The translations under genes and the position numbers were made by a program. From contig CAKPEJ010000014.1 in assembly GCA_934149325.1 (NCBI GenBank), positions 1 to 31,456 on the forward strand: 31,456 bases of DNA. The letters are read 5' to 3'. Below, in pieces: positions 1-6,164 of the stretch. The notes beneath the pieces were generated by a model that was not told where the DNA came from, ran no database searches, and worked only from the letters and a program-made list of their open reading frames with translations. Origin of the DNA: an uncultured Bacilli bacterium. Lineage in GTDB: Bacteria; Bacillota_I; Bacilli_A; RF39; UBA660. How positions within the stretch are numbered: position 1 is the first letter of the stretch; each line of letters starts with the position of its first letter.

Positions 1-660
1 TATGAAAGTTTATCATTCACAGTAGATGATTTAATAATATTTGAAGATAAACAAAAAATAGATTTAATGACTAATCCAAGTAATTATTTAAACTTAATGA
101 CAAATTGGTTTATATTATCAAGAAAAGAAAAACAAAAGATAATATCTCGTTATATAGATAATATTGAACTAGAAAAAAATGGCGATAATTATGTATTTAA
201 AAATATTGACATATTAAATTCATATTTAAGTGATGAAGTTAAATATCATAAAGAATGCAAAACTCCATTATCACTTGCTTTATTTACAGACGATAAAGGA
301 AATCATATAGTTATGAATAGTGAAGAAAGAACATCAGATAAAGCAAAAAAATATTTTGAAAAATTAAAAAATTATATGAGTAATTATACTGATTGTGAGT
401 TAAATTATTATGAAGTATATTATGATGGAGAAAAAAATGATGCTTGTTTTAGAGCAGAAGAAACTGAAGAAATAATAAGACTAATTCTTTTAAAAGATAC
501 AAAAGCATTAAAACAAAATAAATTAAAATTAGGTGTTATAACAATCAATCTAGATAAAGTAAAAGAATATTATACTGAAGAATATGCAAAATTCATTATT
601 GGACTAGCAATCGATTATAAGAAAGAACTTAAGCAAATGTTCAAAGAAACATTTGCTTAA
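1..660 (+). CDS. C-terminal part of a large serine recombinase (5' truncated by window)
   Basis: The reading frame is open from base 1, so the gene begins upstream of the window; the ATG at 67 is internal and has no ribosome binding site. About 219 codons are visible. The residues encoded around 94-170 (a 'LSRKEKQKIISRYIDNIELEK' type stretch) resemble the end of the recombinase domain of large serine integrases, where a basic amphipathic helix is followed by a short beta strand with I-D-x-I-x-L/V. After it comes a charged, Lys/Glu-rich tail of about 150 residues. The catalytic Ser domain and zinc ribbon are not in the window. The neighbours (inverted repeats, then a relaxase) fit an integrase at one end of a mobilizable element. 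The family call rests on pattern memory only; the frame and truncation are certain. Confidence 0.55.
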   Translation, partial: YESLSFTVDDLIIFEDKQKIDLMTNPSNYLNLMTNWFILSRKEKQKIISRYIDNIELEKNGDNYVFKNIDILNSYLSDEVKYHKECKTPLSLALFTDDKGNHIVMNSEERTSDKAKKYFEKLKNYMSNYTDCELNYYEVYYDGEKNDACFRAEETEEIIRLILLKDTKALKQNKLKLGVITINLDKVKEYYTEEYAKFIIGLAIDYKKELKQMFKETFA

Positions 661-715
661 TATCTTACGAAAGTTTTAACTATTACGAAGTTTTAGTTAT
701 TACTGAAGTAAGATA
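661..715. repeat. Nested inverted repeat with degenerate ~18-bp direct repeats
   Basis: It starts one base after the recombinase stop codon. Outer arms TATCTTAC (661-668) and GTAAGATA (708-715) are perfectly complementary. Inner arms TAACTA (677-682) and TAGTTA (694-699) also pair. The block can also be read as degenerate tandem units beginning TTACGAA, at about 665, 683 and 700. This organisation directly beside a recombinase gene fits a recombinase binding/attachment region, or part of an oriT or terminator. The sequence alone cannot say which. Confidence 0.5.
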
Positions 716-724
716 AAACGGATT

Positions 725-816
725 CTAAGGTGTCCTTAGCTCCCATATCTTGATAGAATGTCAAGATATCTAGGGAGTTATAAATCTTTTATAAATCTTG
801 TCTTATTATACAAGAT
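725..816. other. Candidate oriT: three consecutive hairpins upstream of the relaxase
   Basis: Three inverted repeats follow each other. CTAAGG/CCTTAG lies at 725-730 and 734-739. A long hairpin has arms CTCCC plus ATATCTTGA (740-753) pairing with TCAAGATAT plus GGGAG (761-777), with a 3-nt bulge. ATCTTGT/ACAAGAT lies at 795-801 and 810-816 with an 8-nt loop. MobV relaxases nick in an oriT directly upstream of their own gene, next to an inverted repeat, so the last hairpin (21 nt before the relaxase ATG) is the best nick-site candidate. No nick consensus could be confirmed. Confidence 0.45.
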
Positions 817-836
817 ACTATTTAAGGGGGGAATAT

Positions 837-2222
837 ATGATAGAAGAATTATCTTATTCATTCCATGTTGGTAATGATAAAAATAAAACAAGTAAGGCAA
901 AACAAATATCTAAAGAAAGACCTACAAATTTTAATAATAATGCTATTCAAAATGGTATTCAGTTATCAAAAGTAAATCATCATAACTTAAGAATATATGA
1001 AAATAATCCTGAACTTATTTATACAATTAAAGGAAGTAATAATCTAGTTAATGATACGAAAAAATTATATTTAGAATTATTTGAAGAATCAAGAATTAAT
1101 TACAATAATAAGCAAACTCGCGATGATAGAAAAATAGATAACTATTTTAATAAAATAGCAAATGATAATAAACACGATTTAGCAGTTGAAATAATAATAG
1201 AACTTGGAAATATGCATTACTGGAAAGATAAGTCAAAAGAAGAAAAATATAAAATGGTAGATGTATTTAAAAATCAAATTGTAGATTTAGAAAAGATTGT
1301 TCCATCTTTTAAAGTAGCAAATGCTACAATTCATTTTGATGAATCAAGTCCACACTTACATATAGTTGGAGTTCCAGTAAAAGAAAATTGTAAAACAGGT
1401 ATGAATAGACAAGTTGGTAAGTCTGATGTGTTTAATGTAGAATCATTAAAGGATATTCAAAAAGAATTAAGAGAAAGTTGCATTAAAGAATTTAATAGAG
1501 TTTATAATCTTGATATGAAATTAAAAGAAAAGGAACAAGGTAGAAATCAAGATTATCGAGTTAGTCAAATGAAAGATTATGATATTTTTCAACGAAATTA
1601 TAATAAACAACAAAAGAAGATTCAAAAAGTAAATAGTAAAACTGAAGTTATAAATGAAGAATCTAAAGATATTAAAGAAATTATAAATAATCTTAAACAA
1701 CAGCCATTAAATAAGAATAATCTACTTTTATCAAATGAAAATAAAGATAAAATAGTTAAATATATTGAAGATATAGAATCTAATAATAAAACTATAAAAT
1801 CGTTAACTAATTATTCGGTATCGTTAATTGATATAAAAAATGATTTAAATAATAATTTAAATAAAATATATGAATTAAGTAATGAAAATAAAGACCTTAA
1901 AGAAGAATTAAATAATAAAGATGAACTATTAGATGTGGCAGAAAAAAAGATAAATAAATTACAACTAGAAATATTTTCTTTAGAAGATAAATTAAGACAA
2001 TGGAGATTAAGATTTAAAAAGTTAGTTGATTATTTAAGAAATAAAGTATGTGGATTATTTGGTAATAAAAATCAAGATATTTATAAAGAAATAGTTGATG
2101 ATTTGCATGATAATGATATTTTAACTAATGAGGATTATAATAAAATTCATATGAAACCTGTTGTTCAAGAGAAAGTTAGCACTAAAAAAGAAAGAAAAAA
2201 AGATGATGATTTTGAATTGTAA
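837..2222 (+). CDS. MobV/Pre-type relaxase (plasmid mobilization protein)
   Basis: This 461-aa protein belongs to the Mob/Pre (MobV) relaxase family, which nicks oriT and starts conjugal transfer of mobilizable elements. The family's metal-binding histidine triad is visible as H-F-D-E-S-S-P-H-L-H at about residues 166-175. The N-terminal region has the usual H-N-L-R-I-Y element and a K-Q-T-R-D-D-R-K-I-D stretch. The C-terminal half (about residues 260-400) is Lys/Glu/Asn-rich and predicted coiled coil, as in other MobV proteins. The ATG at 837 was chosen because a GGGGGG ribosome binding site precedes it by 6 bases; an in-frame ATG at 798 has none and falls inside the hairpin block. The length is typical. 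No mobilization partner proteins are visible, so transfer would need a helper conjugative element. Confidence 0.85.
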   Translation: MIEELSYSFHVGNDKNKTSKAKQISKERPTNFNNNAIQNGIQLSKVNHHNLRIYENNPELIYTIKGSNNLVNDTKKLYLELFEESRINYNNKQTRDDRKIDNYFNKIANDNKHDLAVEIIIELGNMHYWKDKSKEEKYKMVDVFKNQIVDLEKIVPSFKVANATIHFDESSPHLHIVGVPVKENCKTGMNRQVGKSDVFNVESLKDIQKELRESCIKEFNRVYNLDMKLKEKEQGRNQDYRVSQMKDYDIFQRNYNKQQKKIQKVNSKTEVINEESKDIKEIINNLKQQPLNKNNLLLSNENKDKIVKYIEDIESNNKTIKSLTNYSVSLIDIKNDLNNNLNKIYELSNENKDLKEELNNKDELLDVAEKKINKLQLEIFSLEDKLRQWRLRFKKLVDYLRNKVCGLFGNKNQDIYKEIVDDLHDNDILTNEDYNKIHMKPVVQEKVSTKKERKKDDDFEL

Positions 2223-2298
2223 CTTATGCAAAATAATGAAATAAATGAATAAAAAAAATCTATTTAAAATCTATATATTAAAAAAATATTAATTTTTA

Positions 2299-2307
2299 TG
2301 TTATACT
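2299..2307 (+). promoter_or_regulatory. Extended -10 promoter for the 597-aa gene
   Basis: TG at 2299-2300 and TATACT at 2302-2307 form an extended -10 (TGnTATACT) 18 bases before the ATG at 2325. No clear -35 box is seen, which is common with extended -10 promoters. It suggests that the downstream gene is transcribed independently of the relaxase. Confidence 0.5.
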
Positions 2308-2324
2308 ATTTATGGTGATAAATT

Positions 2325-4118
2325 ATGGAAATTAATGATAATGATATTTTAACTTATGATACATTAATTAAACTTTATGAAAAAAATGAGAATAATGAAT
2401 TTTTAAAATATTTAATTGACAATAAAATAATTGATGGAATCAATTATAGTGGCTATAAAAAAATTGTTGAATTTATTTCAAAAAAAGAAATATTTGAAGT
2501 ATATGATAATAATTTTATTATAATGTTATGTAGGAATTTTGTTTTACTTTATAATGATGTAGATAAAAATGAATTATATGAACCAGAGGAGATTTATAAA
2601 ATTAAATCATATGAAGATCAAATTGAATCATTTTATGAAATCATAGATTCTGGAAATTTAAAATTGTTTAATGATTTTATTGATTTGATAAGTAATGAAA
2701 AATCAAATAAACATGATAAATTAAAGTTAATGATAGATGTTGTATCAAATTTTAAATATTATATTCCTTTAATAACTGAAATAGTTAATAGTGGTAATAT
2801 TGATTTAAAAGATAAATATTTTGTAAAAGAAATTTTAAAATATAGACCAGACTATTTTGAAATTACAGATGATTATGAAGAATGGGAAGAAGAATTTTAT
2901 GTTTCAGAATATGAATTAAGAAATATAAAATCATTAGAACAATTGCATCAAGCTTCTGAAAAAATTTATAGAGTTAAAGCAGAAGCAATTAAAAATATGG
3001 ACGAAGATGCTTTTCCCGGTTATTCCTACAATATAACTATTATTAAAAACGAAATAGTAAAATTATTAACAGGATATAAATATTATGGAAATGAAACTCT
3101 AGATACAATTGGAATTAGCAGTAATGAGCTTAAATTATTAAGACAAAGTATTAAAGATGAACAAATAAAAGAAGAATTATCTAAATATATTTTATATATG
3201 AACTTTGTTGATTCAATTCTAAAAATCGAAGACTTAAAGAAACTAAGAGTTCTTGCTTTTAAAATAGCTAAATATAAACAAAATTCTAATGGTATGGATA
3301 ATATATATTTTGAAATAGAAAGAATGATTGAAAGAATAAAAGAAATTTATTCATTTGAGATAAGTGAAAAATTAATTAATTTTAATCAACTAGAATATGG
3401 AAAAAAAGATAATTATTCAAAAACTAAAGAGTTATTTACAGCTGAAAACAAAAAACTATATGATGAAGATATATCTGGAAGAAAAGTTGATTTTATAGAA
3501 CTTGAAGGTATTGATTATGTTTCTCTTATACATGTTTTAAACGCTTATGGTGATGGAGGAACATTAAGAGATTTCAAACAACCAAGAATTGTTGGAAAAG
3601 AATACATTTGTCTATCTGCAATTGATGAAATAAAAACAAAAATAGCAAGACAAAATAAAATAGATGATGAAGAACATATATGTTTAATATTTAATAACAT
3701 TTCAGGAAACCTACTTATTTCTGAATCATCAGAAGATTTATATTCTGATGGTGATTTAAATAGTTTAAATATTGAACTAGATGAAAGAGAAAATTTTAGA
3801 CCAATAAAAAAACTAATTCAAAAAAATTCTGGTAGTCATACTGAATTAGTATTTTATAGAAATTCTGAAAATAATAAATCTATATATCCTACTGGTGTTT
3901 TAACTTTTAATAATCCACCAACACAATCTGAAATTAATGCTGCTGCTTATCTTAATGTGCCTATAGTATTTATTAATAGAGAAAAATACATAAATAGAAC
4001 TAATACACAAGAAATAAATCAACAACAATTTGTTCCAACTTCTGAAGACTATATAAAACTTAAAGAAAGCATATTAGAATTAAGAGAATCTTTAAATGGA
4101 AAGGGAAAATCAAAATAA
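2325..4118 (+). CDS. Unknown 597-aa protein, putative cargo of the mobile element
   Basis: I do not recognise this protein with confidence. The N-terminal ~330 residues are acidic and look alpha-helical with repeat-like Asp/Glu/Tyr-rich segments. A mixed alpha/beta region follows, including G-I-D-Y-V-S-L-I-H-V-L-N-A-Y-G (about residues 392-406) and, near the C-terminus, H-T-E-L-V-F-Y-R then P-T-G-V-L-T-F, ending with the strand V-P-I-V-F-I-N-R-E-K. This last layout resembles C-terminal domains I have seen in uncharacterized Clostridia/Bacilli proteins, but no function is known to me. There is no signal peptide or membrane segment. The start is supported by GGTGAT 7 bases before the ATG and by the extended -10. 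It sits between the relaxase and a terminator, so it is probably element cargo. Confidence 0.7.
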   Translation: MEINDNDILTYDTLIKLYEKNENNEFLKYLIDNKIIDGINYSGYKKIVEFISKKEIFEVYDNNFIIMLCRNFVLLYNDVDKNELYEPEEIYKIKSYEDQIESFYEIIDSGNLKLFNDFIDLISNEKSNKHDKLKLMIDVVSNFKYYIPLITEIVNSGNIDLKDKYFVKEILKYRPDYFEITDDYEEWEEEFYVSEYELRNIKSLEQLHQASEKIYRVKAEAIKNMDEDAFPGYSYNITIIKNEIVKLLTGYKYYGNETLDTIGISSNELKLLRQSIKDEQIKEELSKYILYMNFVDSILKIEDLKKLRVLAFKIAKYKQNSNGMDNIYFEIERMIERIKEIYSFEISEKLINFNQLEYGKKDNYSKTKELFTAENKKLYDEDISGRKVDFIELEGIDYVSLIHVLNAYGDGGTLRDFKQPRIVGKEYICLSAIDEIKTKIARQNKIDDEEHICLIFNNISGNLLISESSEDLYSDGDLNSLNIELDERENFRPIKKLIQKNSGSHTELVFYRNSENNKSIYPTGVLTFNNPPTQSEINAAAYLNVPIVFINREKYINRTNTQEINQQQFVPTSEDYIKLKESILELRESLNGKGKSK

Positions 4119-4120
4119 AT

Positions 4121-4255
4121 ATGAAAGAAGAAGATAAACTGATTTTAGAATTAGATAAAATGATTAAAGAAACTAATTTAAATGAATTTGAAGAATTGAA
4201 TGAAATTATAAACGAGATAGATGAAGAAGCAGAAAAAATAGAAGAAAAAAACTAA
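4121..4255 (+). CDS. Small acidic 44-aa protein
   Basis: An ATG two bases after the stop of the 597-aa gene opens 44 codons ending at TAA 4253-4255. The product is strongly acidic (Glu/Asp-rich with Lys and Ile/Leu at heptad-like spacing), consistent with one amphipathic helix or coiled coil. The purine-rich GGAAAGGG inside the end of the upstream gene is about 15 bases away, so translation would depend largely on coupling to that gene. A terminator follows immediately, so it would be the last gene of the unit. It could be a small partner or inhibitor of the larger protein (inference), or a chance ORF. Confidence 0.5.
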   Translation: MKEEDKLILELDKMIKETNLNEFEELNEIINEIDEEAEKIEEKN

Positions 4256-4260
4256 TTTTA

Positions 4261-4292
4261 GAGTTAATCATATAATTGATAACTCTTTTTTT
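4261..4292 (+). terminator. Intrinsic terminator after the 597-aa/44-aa unit
   Basis: GAGTTAATCA pairs with TGATAACTC (one bulged base) around a short AT loop and is followed by TTTTTTT. It closes the transcription unit of the presumed element cargo. Confidence 0.75.
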
Positions 4293-4391
4293 GAATCCTT
4301 TAATATAAAATATTTTAATAAATTAATTTTTTTCAGATAATGATAAAGAATACTTTTAAAATTACGATGTTTGTGATAATATGTATTTAGT

Positions 4392-4412
4392 TAGTAAGTT
4401 TATTACTTACTA
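4392..4412. repeat. Perfect hairpin upstream of the tRNA gene
   Basis: TAGTAAGT (4392-4399) and ACTTACTA (4405-4412) are perfect 8-bp arms around TTATT, followed 3 bases later by CTTTT. It could be a weak terminator or a protein-binding inverted repeat. It lies in the gap between the mobile-element genes and the tRNA. Apart from this hairpin and a GC-richer patch at 4424-4460, the stretch 4293-4460 shows nothing recognisable. Confidence 0.45.
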
Positions 4413-4460
4413 TCATCTTTTAGCCTATGAGTTGTTAGACCTGCTCCTTACCGGCACCAT

Positions 4461-4536
4461 GCTGAAATAGCTCAATTGGTAGAGCAACTGAATCGTAATC
4501 AGTAGGTTGCGGGTTCAATTCCTGCTTTCAGCACCA
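4461..4536 (+). tRNA. tRNA-Thr (anticodon CGT)
   Basis: A full cloverleaf folds by eye. The acceptor stem is GCTGAAA/TTTCAGC (perfect 7 bp) and the D-stem GCTC/GAGC with AATTGGTA in the loop. The anticodon stem is ACTGA/TCAGT with loop ATCGTAA, giving anticodon CGT, which reads ACG (Thr). The T-stem is GCGGG/CCTGC (one G-U pair) with loop TTCAATT. CCA is encoded at 4534-4536. A terminator lies 13 bases downstream. tRNA genes are frequent integration targets, and this one sits beside mobile-element genes. Confidence 0.93.
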
Positions 4537-4549
4537 TTAATGTTATATT

Positions 4550-4572
4550 CGAACCATTTGGTTCGTTTTTTT
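4550..4572 (+). terminator. Intrinsic terminator after tRNA-Thr
   Basis: CGAACCA (4550-4556) and TGGTTCG (4559-4565) are perfect arms around a two-base loop, followed by seven T. It terminates the tRNA transcript. The stretch 4573-4700 behind it holds no gene that I can support. Confidence 0.8.
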
Positions 4573-4703
4573 GTAGAAAAAGAAGATGACCGAAAAGTGA
4601 CTGAATATATAGGAGTGTTCAAATAAAAAAGAAAAACATACATAAAATAAAAAAGACAAAAATTCGATTCTGCAAGTGAATGTTGCCTCTAAAAAAATTA
4701 ATA

Positions 4704-4720
4704 TTGACACTCAGAGTGTC
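4704..4720 (+). promoter_or_regulatory. Palindromic operator overlapping a -35-like TTGACA
   Basis: GACACTC-A-GAGTGTC (4706-4720) is a perfect palindrome with 7-bp arms. A consensus -35 TTGACA occupies 4704-4709 and overlaps its left arm; the -10 is poorly defined in the T-rich stretch that follows. A repressor bound here would block the promoter of the 42-aa ORF at 4762. It is not a CIRCE box, although it shares the ACTC/GAGTG core letters. Confidence 0.45.
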
Positions 4721-4761
4721 ATATTTTTATTGCTATTACCAATAAGGTAAGGAGTAATAAA

Positions 4762-4890
4762 ATGATAACAATAAGACAAAGGACTTTTATTATAAAAGTT
4801 CTTTTCTTCATTATATTCCTCATTATTTATAAAACACTTGCCCAATATTATATGATTATTTGGTTAATCATTATAACAAATAGTCATTGA
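4762..4890 (+). CDS. Small membrane protein, 42 aa
   Basis: The ATG at 4762 is preceded by a full AAGGAG at 4749-4754 with a 7-base spacer, a better ribosome binding site than many longer genes here have. The product begins with basic residues (R5, R7, K12). It then has two very hydrophobic Ile/Phe/Leu-rich stretches, about residues 13-23 and 29-39, separated by K-T-L-A-Q. It could be a one- or two-pass membrane peptide, such as a type I toxin-like or regulatory micropeptide. No family is recognised. The palindrome at 4706-4720 may control it. Confidence comes from the ribosome binding site and composition only. Confidence 0.5.
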   Translation: MITIRQRTFIIKVLFFIIFLIIYKTLAQYYMIIWLIIITNSH

Positions 4891-4905
4891 TAGTGTAACA
4901 ATTTA

Positions 4906-4935
4906 TTGAGAAATTTAATTTAAATATGATATAAT
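4906..4935 (+). promoter_or_regulatory. Promoter of the 73-aa ORF
   Basis: TTGAGA (4906-4911) and TATAAT (4930-4935) are separated by 18 bases, giving a near-consensus housekeeping promoter about 20 bases before the ribosome binding site of the gene at 4957. Confidence 0.7.
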
Positions 4936-4956
4936 TCACGTTAGGAGGTTCTTAAA

Positions 4957-5178
4957 ATGTCAAAACAAATAAAAAAATTAAGTTCTAGTCATAGTTCAAA
5001 AAAAAATTTAGAGAAAAAATATGGAGTAAAATCAAAACCAATATCAGATTCATTACAAAAAAAATTAGAGGAAGCTAGTGAAAGAGCGAATGAAATAATC
5101 AGTATAAATAATAGTGTATATAATCAAAGTAATGCACATTCTAAAGAATATGTATTAGTAAAAAATAATTTCAAATAG
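4957..5178 (+). CDS. Unknown small basic protein, 73 aa
   Basis: No family is recognised. The protein is Ser/Lys-rich at the N-terminus (K-L-S-S-S-H-S-S-K-K), has a short helix-like segment Q-K-K-L-E-E-A-S-E-R-A-N-E at about residues 34-46, and an Asn/Ser-rich tail. There is no membrane segment or Cys cluster. The start is secure: TTAGGAGG lies 8 bases upstream and a near-consensus promoter precedes it. The gene stands alone, followed by an AT-only tandem repeat. A DNA- or RNA-binding accessory role would fit the charge, but that is a guess. Confidence 0.6.
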   Translation: MSKQIKKLSSSHSSKKNLEKKYGVKSKPISDSLQKKLEEASERANEIISINNSVYNQSNAHSKEYVLVKNNFK

Positions 5179-5192
5179 TAAAAATAATAAGG

Positions 5193-5224
5193 ATATAATA
5201 ATATAATAATATAATAATATAATA
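5193..5224. repeat. Four tandem copies of an 8-bp AT unit
   Basis: ATATAATA is repeated four times without a mismatch between the 73-aa and 106-aa ORFs. It can vary in copy number by slippage. Each unit contains a TATAAT-like string, so it may also act as a spurious or variable promoter region. Confidence 0.7.
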
Positions 5225-5275
5225 GATTAAGTAACTGTTTAAAATGTAATAAGTTTTATAGATAAAGAACTGATA

Positions 5276-5596
5276 GTGCAATATACTACTGATGTTACTT
5301 TTGATATTAACATTTTAAAAGATTGGCCAAAGGCGATTACTGTTCCATATAGAGTATCTAAATATTTGAAAAAAATTAAAAGTTGTAATATGGGACATGA
5401 TGGTGCAGACGAGGATTTATATATGAAATTAATAAAAGAAGGATTTAAGGATAGAAATTATCATTGTTCAAAAAATGGAAAAAGTTCTTCAGAAGAAGAT
5501 ACAACAGATTTATATGATGAATATGTAGATGAAATAAATGATTTAATAAATGATAATAAAAGTTTAAGATTAAATAAAAATAATTGGAATATCTAG
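5276..5596 (+). CDS. Unknown 106-aa protein or gene remnant
   Basis: The frame opens after a stop at 5240 and contains no ATG near its start; GTG at 5276 is the first plausible start and has no ribosome binding site. The frame upstream of GTG reads F-I-D-K-E-L-I-V, which looks like continuing protein. This may therefore be the 3' part of a decayed gene. The visible part has F-D-I-N-I-L-K-D-W-P-K-A-I-T-V-P, a G-H-D-G-A-D-E-D-L-Y motif with Cys before it, and an acidic C-terminus. No family is recognised. A strong terminator follows at 5598-5627, which supports real transcription. Confidence 0.4.
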   Translation: MQYTTDVTFDINILKDWPKAITVPYRVSKYLKKIKSCNMGHDGADEDLYMKLIKEGFKDRNYHCSKNGKSSSEEDTTDLYDEYVDEINDLINDNKSLRLNKNNWNI

Positions 5597-5597
5597 A

Positions 5598-5627
5598 GTA
5601 AACATTATAAAAATGTTTACTTTTTTT
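5598..5627 (+). terminator. Intrinsic terminator
   Basis: GTAAACATT (5598-5606) pairs perfectly with AATGTTTAC (5612-5620) around ATAAA, followed by seven T. The first ATG of the following ORF (5613) lies inside the right arm, which argues against that ATG as a start. Confidence 0.85.
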
Positions 5628-5648
5628 CTTTTTTTCATATTATTTAGT

Positions 5649-6026
5649 ATGAATAATAAATTAGATAGATTAGAAGATATAAAAAAAGAAAATATTGTTT
5701 GGATTATATATATAGGTATTATAATATTAAGTTATTATGCAAATAGTAAAGAAAAAAAATATATATTATATAATGATGAAAAAAGTAAGAAAGAGTATCA
5801 AAATTTAATGATAATAATATTCAGTATTTTACTTGTTATTTATTATTATTTTACAAAAGATAGTTATGATGATTTAAAAAATATAAATATATTTGATACA
5901 AAAAAGAAAAAGAATTTATTATATTTATCTTTTATTGGATCATTACTTATACTTATAAGTGGGGTTATATTTCTTATAATTGCTATTGTAGATGATGAAA
6001 TAGATACTGAAATTGCGTTTAATTAA
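5649..6026 (+). CDS. Small membrane protein with three hydrophobic segments, 125 aa
   Basis: The protein carries three transmembrane-like segments: about residues 16-30 (I-V-W-I-I-Y-I-G-I-I-I-L-S-Y-Y), 52-68 (rich in I/L/Y) and 89-112 (S-F-I-G-S-L-L-I-L-I-S-G-V-I-F). They are separated by Lys-rich loops, and the protein ends D-D-E-I-D-T-E-I-A-F-N. An upstream in-frame ATG at 5613 is embedded in a terminator hairpin, so ATG 5649 (M-N-N-K-L-D-R-L-E-D) is preferred. Neither has a convincing ribosome binding site. I have an impression of related short membrane proteins in gut Bacilli but can name no function. Confidence 0.5.
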   Translation: MNNKLDRLEDIKKENIVWIIYIGIIILSYYANSKEKKYILYNDEKSKKEYQNLMIIIFSILLVIYYYFTKDSYDDLKNINIFDTKKKKNLLYLSFIGSLLILISGVIFLIIAIVDDEIDTEIAFN

Positions 6027-6032
6027 TAGTAT

Positions 6033-6050
6033 AAAAAATGCATTTTTTTT
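6033..6050 (+). terminator. Possible weak terminator
   Basis: AAAAAATGCATTTTTTTT is self-complementary and ends in a T-run, but there is almost no loop and the stem is nearly all A-T. It may end the 5649 gene; this is weakly supported. Confidence 0.3.
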
Positions 6051-6075
6051 CAAAATAATACTAGTACTAAATAAA

Positions 6076-6102
6076 TTAGCACTCATACTTGACAAGTGCT
6101 AA
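6076..6102 (+). promoter_or_regulatory. CIRCE operator (HrcA binding site)
   Basis: TTAGCACTC-N9-AAGTGCTAA matches the CIRCE consensus (TTAGCACTC-N9-GAGTGCTAA) with a single mismatch, at the first base of the right arm (A at 6094). That base is also the last base of the -35 hexamer TTGACA. HrcA binding here would cover the promoter and repress clpB until heat or protein-folding stress. Confidence 0.92.
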
Positions 6103-6116
6103 AAATATGGTATAAT
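6089..6116 (+). promoter_or_regulatory. clpB promoter
   Basis: TTGACA (6089-6094) and TATAAT (6111-6116) are both perfect consensus boxes with a 16-base spacer. The -35 box lies within the CIRCE operator, so repression by occlusion is the expected mechanism. Confidence 0.9.
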
Positions 6117-6164
6117 TATAATGTGCTTGAAAAGCATGTTTTTAAATATAAGGAGGGGATATTT

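Noticed and set aside
67..660. Complete 197-aa gene starting at ATG 67
   Set aside because: The frame is open from base 1 and the ATG has no ribosome binding site, so this is the tail of a longer gene.
4573..4627. Short frame after the tRNA terminator reading V-E-K-E-D-D-R-K-V-T-E-Y-I-G-V-F-K to a stop
   Set aside because: Could be the end of a lost recombinase-like gene, but it is too short, has no start and runs into the terminator T-run.
4704..4720. Second CIRCE operator
   Set aside because: The arms are 7 bp with a 1-base centre instead of 9-N9-9, and the arm sequence differs.
5193..5224. CRISPR-like array
   Set aside because: The units are 8 bp with no spacers; it is a simple tandem repeat. 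No CRISPR array was seen anywhere in the window.
5613..5648. ATG 5613 as start of the membrane protein
   Set aside because: It lies in the right arm of a terminator hairpin; ATG 5649 is more likely.
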